56,641 nucleotides of DNA. Source: Alistipes senegalensis (lineage in GTDB: Bacteria; Bacteroidota; Bacteroidia; Bacteroidales; Rikenellaceae). Location: assembly GCA_023665825.1 (NCBI GenBank), contig JAMPDE010000002.1:30883-87523 (forward strand), given 5' to 3'. Made by a program: the position numbers and the translations under genes. Within the stretch, counting starts at the first letter, position 1, and each line of letters begins with the position of its first letter. The notes under the pieces are model-generated. The model saw nothing but the letters and a program-made list of their open reading frames with translations. It had not been told where the DNA came from and did no database searches. Positions 1-5,514 of this stretch are shown in pieces.

Positions 1-214
1 CGATTTTCAACCCGCCGAGATCGTAGGAAATCGGGTGGATGTTCACCTGTCCCTCAATGTTTTCCGTCAGGGCATGGTCATAGACCAGCCCCCACGGGTT
101 ACTATTGTGGCTTTTGACTTCCGCATTCGTGAACGGAACCTGTCCGTCGGTCTGCGCCATGCCTGCGGCGGACACGGCAAGTGTACAAAGTGTCATGATA
201 AATGCTTTTTTCAT
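1..214 (-). CDS. Exported alpha/beta hydrolase, N-terminal fragment (cut by window edge)
   Basis: This is the start of a minus-strand gene that runs off the window. The ATG at 214 opens a signal peptide (MKKAFIMTLCTLAVSAAGMA, cleavage near AQ). About 50 mature residues follow, including NPWGLVYDHALTENIEGQVN and ISYDLGGLKI. This opening, with an 'L-x-G-L-K-I' strand before the missing core, is what I recall for Bacteroidales secreted alpha/beta hydrolases of the YcjY/dienelactone-hydrolase type. The catalytic triad lies outside the window, so the family call is a recollection, not a motif match. It starts 20 bases after the cupin gene and is probably the third gene of the 1467-to-1 operon. Confidence 0.55.
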   Translation of the reverse strand, partial: MKKAFIMTLCTLAVSAAGMAQTDGQVPFTNAEVKSHNSNPWGLVYDHALTENIEGQVNIHPISYDLGGLKI

Positions 215-233
215 GGTATTATACTTTTTATGT

Positions 234-737
234 TTATTCGATATGATTGCCGTACTCTTCGTCGGTCACGGGGGCGTACCATTCGGCTCCGCCCTTGCTC
301 GTCTGCGTTCCGATGGCGATATGCGAGAACTCGCTGTCGGGTGCCGCTCCGTGCCAGTGGATTACGTTGGGAGCGATTTTCACCACGTCGCCCGGGCGGA
401 GAATACGAATCGCCTTTCCCTGCTCCTGATAGAGTCCCTTGCCCGTGGTGCAAAGTAGAATTTGTCCGCCGGGATGCGAGTGCCAACTGTTGCGCACACC
501 GGGTGCGAAAGTCACGTTGCCCACCGTGCAGTCCATCGAATCGGCGGCCGTGACGAACGTTTGTAGCCAGGCGTCGCCCGTGAAGTTCGGATTGTTTTGC
601 AGCAGTGCCCCTTTGGCGAATACGTCCGTAACAGTGATTGCCTCCGTCGTATTCCGGTCGTTCTTTTTGTCGTGCGATGCGTTGCCGCACGAAGCCGTCA
701 TGATAGCCATGATTGAAAAGATGATAAACTTGTTCAT
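234..737 (-). CDS. Cupin-domain lipoprotein (ChrR/mandelonitrile-lyase-like cupin)
   Basis: The 167-residue product starts with a lipoprotein signal: a hydrophobic stretch, then the lipobox TASC with Cys17 as the lipidated residue. The rest is one cupin barrel. Cupin motif 1 is WHSHPGGQ (His86, His88, with Gln in place of the usual Glu). Motif 2 is APNVIHWHG (His127, His129). These histidines should bind one metal ion. Small cupins of this kind usually sit beside carboxymuconolactone decarboxylase-like and flavodoxin genes, as here, and the substrate is unknown. The gene lies 25 bases after the decarboxylase-like gene and 20 bases before the hydrolase, so the three are probably co-transcribed under the AraC regulator next door. 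Confidence 0.85.
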   Translation of the reverse strand: MNKFIIFSIMAIMTASCGNASHDKKNDRNTTEAITVTDVFAKGALLQNNPNFTGDAWLQTFVTAADSMDCTVGNVTFAPGVRNSWHSHPGGQILLCTTGKGLYQEQGKAIRILRPGDVVKIAPNVIHWHGAAPDSEFSHIAIGTQTSKGGAEWYAPVTDEEYGNHIE

Positions 738-762
738 AGAATTATCTTATTGAATTCAAAAA

Positions 763-1467
763 TCATTTGTAAATCTCGTCGAGTACCCGATCGACGGTTC
801 GGCCCTCTTCGTCGCCGATTTTGCGGGCGACGAGCGACCCGAAGTCGCGGAGCTGCTCCTCCGTGAAGCCGATGTTGCGGCAGATGGAGAGGTGCGAGCG
901 CAACTGTCCCGCCAGGTTCATGCCCGCCAACGCGCCTACGGTGGCCAGTTCGCGGTAGGCATGGCTGAGGTTGTCGCGGGCGAAAATGTCGCCGAACAGG
1001 TGGGAGCGCAGGTATTCGTCGATCACGGGGCAGAACTCGTACACCTTGCCCGTCACGGGACGGCCGACCAGCACAGTGCGTACCCGTTCGCCCTCTTCGG
1101 ACATATTCGTTCCTTCGCTAATCGGCGAAGCCTCCCGACCGATGGCGTCCTGCTTGCCTGCCGCCTTGCGCCGCTCGACCGTGGCCATGAAGACGTTGAG
1201 TGCATTCAGCGAGCGCGGAAAACCGCAGTAGGCGTACATCTGCACCAGCACCTCCTTGATTTCGTTGACGGTCAGACCGGCATCGAGTCCGGCTTCGCAT
1301 TCGGCGTCCAAACGCGCCATGTCGCCCCGTGCCGTGAAGGCGGCGATTGCGGCTGCGGACTGTTCTTTGGCATCCAGTCCGCTGGGGGATTGTGCCGACA
1401 CGGAAAGTGCCGTAACGGCACCCATGATCCAAAGGGTAGTGCGTCCGATGATTTTCGTATGCTTCAT
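763..1467 (-). CDS. Carboxymuconolactone decarboxylase (CMD) family protein, exported
   Basis: The 234-residue protein has a signal peptide (residues 1 to about 25, ending VSA-Q) and two CMD-type helical halves. The first half contains EIKEVLVQMYAYCGFPRSLNAL, a typical CMD core. The second contains ELATVGALAGMNLAGQLRSHL. Only a single Cys is present in the core and no CxxC pair, so AhpD-type peroxidase or disulfide chemistry is unlikely. The closest role is a gamma-carboxymuconolactone-decarboxylase-like enzyme of unknown substrate. It is the first gene of a minus-strand operon with the cupin and hydrolase. Its promoter (-7 box at 1516-1523) has an AraC-type operator directly upstream. Confidence 0.85.
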   Translation of the reverse strand: MKHTKIIGRTTLWIMGAVTALSVSAQSPSGLDAKEQSAAAIAAFTARGDMARLDAECEAGLDAGLTVNEIKEVLVQMYAYCGFPRSLNALNVFMATVERRKAAGKQDAIGREASPISEGTNMSEEGERVRTVLVGRPVTGKVYEFCPVIDEYLRSHLFGDIFARDNLSHAYRELATVGALAGMNLAGQLRSHLSICRNIGFTEEQLRDFGSLVARKIGDEEGRTVDRVLDEIYK

Positions 1468-1515
1468 AATGATTCTTTATTTTAATGGTTCTACATTTCG
1501 TCTTTTTCGACGCTG

Positions 1516-1546
1516 CAAAATTACGACCCCGCTATCGAACCAACGG
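1516..1546 (-). promoter_or_regulatory. Promoter of the CMD-cupin-hydrolase operon
   Basis: The minus strand reads TAATTTTG at 1523-1516, matching the Bacteroidota -7 box TAnnTTTG. A GTTG tetramer at 1546-1543 sits 19 bases upstream, close to the -33 TTTG. The operator copy at 1552-1583 abuts the -33 position, as expected for an activator-dependent promoter. Confidence 0.6.
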
Positions 1547-1551
1547 CACAT

Positions 1552-1583
1552 GAATTACGGATGGCATAACCGTTTTTACGGAT
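1552..1583. promoter_or_regulatory. Operator O1: two 11-bp direct half-sites, 21-bp period
   Basis: GAATTACGGAT at 1552-1562 is repeated as TTTTTACGGAT at 1573-1583, separated by 10 bases. The same layout recurs at 1614-1645 and 4268-4299. Direct repeats two helical turns apart are typical of AraC/XylS-family sites. The site begins 28 bases upstream of the -7 box of the CMD operon. Confidence 0.7.
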
Positions 1584-1613
1584 TCTTTTCTCTGTATATC
1601 ATCGCCATAACAC

Positions 1614-1645
1614 GAATTACGGATCGGACAACCCTTATTACGGAA
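1614..1645. promoter_or_regulatory. Operator O2: second composite direct-repeat site
   Basis: GAATTACGGAT at 1614-1624 and TTATTACGGAA at 1635-1645, again with a 21-bp period. It lies 38 bases upstream of the -7 box of the AraC gene, so it may serve autoregulation, or act together with O1 (62 bp away) on the divergent operon. Confidence 0.65.
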
Positions 1646-1683
1646 ACCGTCGGGCACATGGTCTGCATCTCGTCTTTTATCCC

Positions 1684-1691
1684 TATCTTTG
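1684..1691 (+). promoter_or_regulatory. -7 box of the AraC-family gene
   Basis: TATCTTTG matches TAnnTTTG and would start a transcript about 20 bases before the ATG at 1718. No convincing -33 tetramer is seen, which fits dependence on an activator. Confidence 0.5.
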
Positions 1692-1717
1692 ACGTCGGTA
1701 ACAACAAACGAAACAAT

Positions 1718-2617
1718 ATGGAAAATATCATCCGCTTAGAAAGCGTACAGGACTATAATAGGTTGCTGGGAGCCGAGACGCTGCATCCGCTGGTCAGCGT
1801 CACCGACCTCTCGACGCTCCGATCGATCCGGCACTGCCGCAAGAACTTCGGATTCTATTGCATATTTTTCAAGGAGCTGGAGTGCGGAACGATCCAGTAC
1901 GGCCGCAGCAAATACGACTATCAGGAGGGCACGATGCTCTTCATCTCGCCGGGACAGGTGGCGGGTGTGGACGACGATGGCGAGACGCTCAACCCGAAAG
2001 GGCTGGTGCTGATGTTCCACCCCGATCTGCTCTACGGAACGCCGCTCGCCCGGCGCATGAAGGACTACTCGTTCTTCTCCTACTCGTGCGACGAAGCGTT
2101 GCACATGTCCGAGCGCGAGAAGGCGATCATCCTCAACTGCTTCCATGAAATTCGCGAGGAGCTGGAACACGCCATCGACAAGCATACCAAACAGATCGTC
2201 GCCTCCAACATCGAGACGCTGCTCAACCACTGCGTGCGCTTCTACGAACGTCAGTTCGTCACACGCGAGGTGAGCAATCGCAGCGTGCTCGACCGGTTCG
2301 AGGAAATCCTGCGCGACTATTTCGAGTCGGAGCGTCCGAAAATCGAAGGGTTGCCCTCCGTGCAGTATTGCGCCGACAAGGTGTGTCTGTCGCCCAACTA
2401 CTTCGGCGACCTGATTAAAAAGGAGACCGGCAAGTCGGCGCAGGAATATATCCAGCTCACGGTGATGTCGAAAGCGAAAGAGTTGCTGACGGAAACCGAC
2501 AAGACCGTCAGCGAAATCGCCTACGAATTAGGATTCAACTACCCGCATCATCTGAGCCGTGTATTCAAAAAGGTGGTGGGCATGACACCTCACGAATATC
2601 GGATGCAGGCGAGTTGA
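1718..2617 (+). CDS. AraC-family transcriptional regulator
   Basis: The product is 299 residues. The N-terminal half (about 1-150) is a cupin-like ligand-sensing domain (for example GTMLFISPGQVAGVDDDGE). The C-terminal half (about 185-299) is a double helix-turn-helix of the AraC/XylS type: helix-turn-helix 1 around VQYCADKVCLSPNYFGDLIK and helix-turn-helix 2 around VSEIAYELGFNYPHHLSRVF, ending GMTPHEYR. The open frame continues upstream to 1256, but ATG 1718 is chosen because it follows the -7 box at 1684 and the upstream part antisenses the CMD gene. It is flanked by two oppositely oriented enzyme operons carrying its probable operators. The ligand is unknown. Confidence 0.9.
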   Translation: MENIIRLESVQDYNRLLGAETLHPLVSVTDLSTLRSIRHCRKNFGFYCIFFKELECGTIQYGRSKYDYQEGTMLFISPGQVAGVDDDGETLNPKGLVLMFHPDLLYGTPLARRMKDYSFFSYSCDEALHMSEREKAIILNCFHEIREELEHAIDKHTKQIVASNIETLLNHCVRFYERQFVTREVSNRSVLDRFEEILRDYFESERPKIEGLPSVQYCADKVCLSPNYFGDLIKKETGKSAQEYIQLTVMSKAKELLTETDKTVSEIAYELGFNYPHHLSRVFKKVVGMTPHEYRMQAS

Positions 2618-2644
2618 GCATTGTCCGGATAGGCTGATTACGAG

Positions 2645-2669
2645 AAAGGAGGCGAATTTCGCCTCCTTT
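2645..2669. terminator. Bidirectional terminator between AraC gene and flavodoxin gene
   Basis: AAAGGAGGCGAA and TTCGCCTCCTTT form a near-perfect hairpin with A and T runs on the two sides. It lies between the converging ends of the AraC (+) and flavodoxin (-) genes. Confidence 0.8.
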
Positions 2670-2714
2670 ATTCAATATCTGCGGGTCTTACGGGGTCAAT
2701 CCGACCGCCGCCGA

Positions 2715-3350
2715 TCAGAAGTCTGTTTTCTCGATCCATGCCTGTACTGCCTTGCGGGCTTCGTCCCGTTTGTTCTGGGCCGTAGCGCCGCGCACGGCAA
2801 GGCCTTTGCCCACGGTAGCGCCCCCACAGGTTCGGGTGAGGTTGCGTTCCGTACCCGACAATCCGCTGCCTTCGTGGGTGCAGAACGGCAGGATGGTCTT
2901 GCCTCGCCAGTCGTGTTTTTCGAGGAACGTATAGACCGCCATCGGCATGTCGCCCCACCAGTTGGGGTAGCCGATGAACACGACGTCGTAGTCCTCGACG
3001 GCGATGTCGCCCCGGACAGCCGGACGTGCGTTGCGCTCCTTTTCCTGCTTGGCGACCTCGACGCACTCCTGATAAGTCTCGGGATATGCTTTTTCGGGTA
3101 CGATCTCGAAGAGACGGCCACCCGTCGTCTTGGCGATCATCTCGGCCACGATATGCGTGTTTCCCTCCGTGATATTGCCCACGGCGTAATTCTCACCCGT
3201 GTGCGAGAAAAACACCACCAATACTTTCTTGTCTGTTTTCATTTCGGTATTTTGCATGGAATCGGTTTTCGGTTCGCTGTTTCGGGCGTGCAGGGTCGCC
3301 GGCGAAAAGGCCAGCACCAAAAGCCCGAGCATGGAGAAAATGGTTTTCAT
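2715..3350 (-). CDS. Exported flavodoxin (flavodoxin-4 type)
   Basis: The 211-residue protein starts with a signal peptide (MKTIFSMLGLLVLAFSPATL, cleavage near HAR). The FMN phosphate loop follows at FFSHTGENYAVGN, after the strand KKVLVVFF. Further flavodoxin signatures are DYDVVFIGYPNWWGDMPMAV, where the aromatic residues stack on the isoalloxazine, and ILPFCTHEGSGLSGTERNL. Such exported flavodoxins are common in Bacteroidales beside SDR and CMD genes. Their redox partner is not known. The gene starts 7 bases after the upstream SDR stop, so the two form one operon controlled from the 4232 promoter. Confidence 0.9.
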   Translation of the reverse strand: MKTIFSMLGLLVLAFSPATLHARNSEPKTDSMQNTEMKTDKKVLVVFFSHTGENYAVGNITEGNTHIVAEMIAKTTGGRLFEIVPEKAYPETYQECVEVAKQEKERNARPAVRGDIAVEDYDVVFIGYPNWWGDMPMAVYTFLEKHDWRGKTILPFCTHEGSGLSGTERNLTRTCGGATVGKGLAVRGATAQNKRDEARKAVQAWIEKTDF

Positions 3351-3357
3351 GGTTGTT

Positions 3358-4203
3358 CTATCGGGTTTCAGGGTTCAAAGGTCCATAGAAATAGGAGGCT
3401 GTGGCGCCGCCGTCCACCAAAAAGTCCGCTCCGGTAATGAACGCTCCCTGCGGACGCATCAGCAGTTCGGCTACATTAGCCACTTCATCGGCCGTGCCGG
3501 GACGACCGGCCGGACATTTGGCGAACATGTTCTTGTAGAAGTCGCCCCGCGGGCCGTTGAATTCGTCCAGCGCCAGCGGCGTAACGATGATGCCCGGCGA
3601 GATGGAGTTGATGCGGGCGCTGCGTTCGCCCCACTTCACGGCTTCGGCCATCACACGCTTGACGTTGCAGCGTTTGGCTAACTGGTAGGCGTGCAGCGTG
3701 TCGTGGATGTTCTGCGGTTGCAGCATATCGAGCGACAACAATTCTTCGGTCGGAGCGGTAGCCAGCAGGCGGTCTTCGTCTGCCGTCAGTGCGGGCATGC
3801 GGTGTCCCGACTGGCTGGAAATCGTCACGCCCGTTCCTCCGGGTGCGATGACCTTGCCCACCTCTTCGAGCAGCACGGCCGTGCCGTAGAGATCGACTTT
3901 CAGGATGGTTTCGACGGATGCCTGACTGGGCGAAACACCTGCGGCATTGACCAGCATCGCGATTTCGCCGTATGTTTGTGCTTCGGAGATCATGGCAAGA
4001 ATGGATTCGCGCGACGATAAGTCCATCTCCACGGGCACCGCATCGAATCCCGCCTTATTCATCGTGTCAGCGACAGCTTCGGCATTTTTCACGCTTTTGT
4101 CGCCGATGACTATTTTCATTCCATAGCCCATGCGGCGGGCAATGGCCATACCTATCTGACCGGCTCCGGTCAAAATCATTACTTGTTTTGCTGTATGGAT
4201 CAT
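3358..4203 (-). CDS. Short-chain dehydrogenase/reductase (SDR)
   Basis: The 281-residue protein has the SDR Rossmann start ILTGAGQIGMAIA (TGxxxGxG near residues 12-19), an NAAG strand (VNAAGVSPSQ), the catalytic serine region TISSQSGH and the YxxxK pair in YQLAK. It ends GADFLVDGGATA, typical of SDR C-termini. It should reduce or oxidise a small carbonyl or alcohol with NAD(P)H, but the substrate cannot be told. The frame is open to 4251. The internal ATG at 4203 is preferred because residues upstream are unlike SDRs and the -7 box at 4232-4239 would lie inside the longer version. Confidence 0.9.
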   Translation of the reverse strand: MIHTAKQVMILTGAGQIGMAIARRMGYGMKIVIGDKSVKNAEAVADTMNKAGFDAVPVEMDLSSRESILAMISEAQTYGEIAMLVNAAGVSPSQASVETILKVDLYGTAVLLEEVGKVIAPGGTGVTISSQSGHRMPALTADEDRLLATAPTEELLSLDMLQPQNIHDTLHAYQLAKRCNVKRVMAEAVKWGERSARINSISPGIIVTPLALDEFNGPRGDFYKNMFAKCPAGRPGTADEVANVAELLMRPQGAFITGADFLVDGGATASYFYGPLNPETR

Positions 4204-4231
4204 ATCCGTAGATTTTATCTTGTTCCCGATG

Positions 4232-4239
4232 CAAAAGTA
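4232..4239 (-). promoter_or_regulatory. -7 box of the SDR-flavodoxin operon
   Basis: The minus strand reads TACTTTTG, a TAnnTTTG match, 28 bases downstream of operator O3. This is the same spacing as between O1 and the CMD-operon box. The ATG follows at 4203. Confidence 0.6.
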
Positions 4240-4267
4240 GTGCTTTCTCATCGAGCATAAGATAGAC

Positions 4268-4299
4268 GAATTACGGATTGATCCACCCGAATTACTGAT
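4268..4299. promoter_or_regulatory. Operator O3 upstream of the SDR-flavodoxin operon
   Basis: GAATTACGGAT at 4268-4278 and GAATTACTGAT at 4289-4299, with a 21-bp period. Sequence, orientation and distance to the -7 box match O1, which places the SDR operon in the same AraC regulon. Confidence 0.7.
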
Positions 4300-4618
4300 T
4301 GTTATCCGGCTTCGCTTCGTAAAATCATCGACGTTAAACAGAGAGTGGGTGAATCCATGCGGTCAAGAAGAATGTATTCATCATGCGATCTTTCCGCAAA
4401 AAACACTATATTTGCAACATCATTGAGTTGTTTGACAGCATGAGAATGAAGTGATCCGACTGCTTCGCAACTTACTTATCCGTTGCCCTTTCTCTTGCGA
4501 AATTCTTCTACTTCGCTGGTATTGAAATCAATACTGCCAGTCCATTTCAAAGATACGAATAAGCGAGCGCAATGCCAAATTTATTTGAACCTTGTCCCGG
4601 CGCGATATCTTCGTGAAA
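4300..4618. other. AT-rich gene-free island with degenerate coding remnant
   Basis: No convincing gene is present, and base composition is clearly more AT-rich than the flanks. On the minus strand, reading down from about 4555, a frame without its own start gives KWTGSIDFNTSEVEEFRKRK and stops near 4480. It resembles the tail of a lost protein. Hairpins are present: CTGGTATTGA with TCAATA...CCAG (4516-4540) and GCAAC/GTTGC (4467-4486). A plus-strand -7 box TATATTTG occurs at 4406-4413. The weak plus ORF from 4483 is not supported as a gene. Confidence 0.5.
4548..4579 (-). promoter_or_regulatory. Consensus Bacteroidota promoter inside the AT-rich island
   Basis: The minus strand shows TTTG at 4579-4576, a spacer of exactly 20 bases, then TATCTTTG at 4555-4548. 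This is a full match to the -33/-7 consensus. It points toward the SDR gene 340 bases downstream with no clear gene between, so it may drive a small RNA or be an extra promoter for the SDR operon. Confidence 0.65.
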
Positions 4619-5368
4619 TCAAAGATGCGAAGAAATGCCGGATTTTTCCGAGACTGCCGCCCGTATTTTGCGGAACGGGAGTTTCAGTACGCCGAAAAGG
4701 GCTTCGCCGAAGATGCCGCCCGACATTTTCGACGTACCCTCGCGCCGTTCGGTGAAGACGATCGGTATTTCGCACAGTTTCAGTCCCAGCCGCCACGCCG
4801 TGTATTTCATTTCGATTTGGAAGCCGTAGCCTTTCATCCGTACGGCTTCGAGGTCGATGGTTTCCAGCGTGCGCCGAGAGTAGCAGACGAATCCTGCGGT
4901 GGAGTCGTGAACTGGCAGGCGCGTAACCGCCCGCACGTACAGCGACCCGAAGTAGGAAATCATCCGGCGCGAGAGGGCCCAGTTCACGGTCTTTCCTCCG
5001 GCCACATAGCGCGAACCCACCGCTACGTCGTTCCCTGCGAGCAGGGCGCGGTACAGCCGTTCCAAGTCGTCGGGGTCGTGCGAGAAATCGCAGTCCATTT
5101 CGCAAATCGCCTCGTAGCCGTGCGCCAGCCCCCAGCGGAATCCGGTCAGATAAGCTGTGCCGAGCCCCTGCTTTCCGGCCCGTTCCAACAAATGCAGCCG
5201 CTCGGGGAATGCCGATTGCCGTTTGCGAACGATGTCGGCAGTTCCGTCGGGCGAACCGTCGTCGATTACGAGCAGGTCGAATGCTTCGTCTAACGAGAAG
5301 ACCTTGTCGATCATTGCCGCGATGTTTTCCCGTTCGTTGTAGGTCGGTATGATTACCAGTTTGCGCAT
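4619..5368 (-). CDS. Polyprenol-phosphate mannose synthase-like GT2 glycosyltransferase
   Basis: The 249-residue protein is a single GT-A domain with no membrane segment. It opens KLVIIPTYNERENI, then LVIDDGSPDGTADIV (nucleotide-sugar binding, Asp36-Asp37), the metal-binding DxD at MDCDFSHDP (Asp92, Asp94), VGSRYVAGG, and FVCYSRRTLE followed by GYGFQIEMKYTA. This pattern is that of DPM1-type synthases, which move mannose (or glucose) from GDP- or UDP-sugar to a polyprenyl phosphate at the inner membrane face. The acceptor and donor are inferred from the family. The gene stands alone on the minus strand, divergent from the AsmA gene, with a -7 box at 5389-5396. Confidence 0.85.
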   Translation of the reverse strand: MRKLVIIPTYNERENIAAMIDKVFSLDEAFDLLVIDDGSPDGTADIVRKRQSAFPERLHLLERAGKQGLGTAYLTGFRWGLAHGYEAICEMDCDFSHDPDDLERLYRALLAGNDVAVGSRYVAGGKTVNWALSRRMISYFGSLYVRAVTRLPVHDSTAGFVCYSRRTLETIDLEAVRMKGYGFQIEMKYTAWRLGLKLCEIPIVFTERREGTSKMSGGIFGEALFGVLKLPFRKIRAAVSEKSGISSHL

Positions 5369-5388
5369 GGTGACGTGGTTTTGTCCAA

Positions 5389-5396
5389 CAAATATA
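5389..5396 (-). promoter_or_regulatory. -7 box of the GT2 gene
   Basis: The minus strand reads TATATTTG about 20 bases before the ATG at 5368. No clear -33 tetramer is seen. Confidence 0.4.
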
Positions 5397-5514
5397 ATCT
5401 TTTTCGGACGAGGCGCATCGGATTCGGGTAAAAATAGTACCTTTATGCCGGATTTTGCGAGAAGTCCGGGCGCGTCGGTGCGCCCCGTTCTCGGAAAAGT
5501 AACAAGTTGTGCAA

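Noticed and set aside
1256-1717. Extended N-terminus of the AraC regulator upstream of 1718
   Set aside because: It antisenses the CMD gene and runs through the operators and the -7 box, so translation from there is unlikely.
4483-4755. 90-codon plus-strand frame in the AT-rich island
   Set aside because: Ends inside the GT2 gene on the other strand and has no fold or signal. Treated as chance inside a non-coding island.
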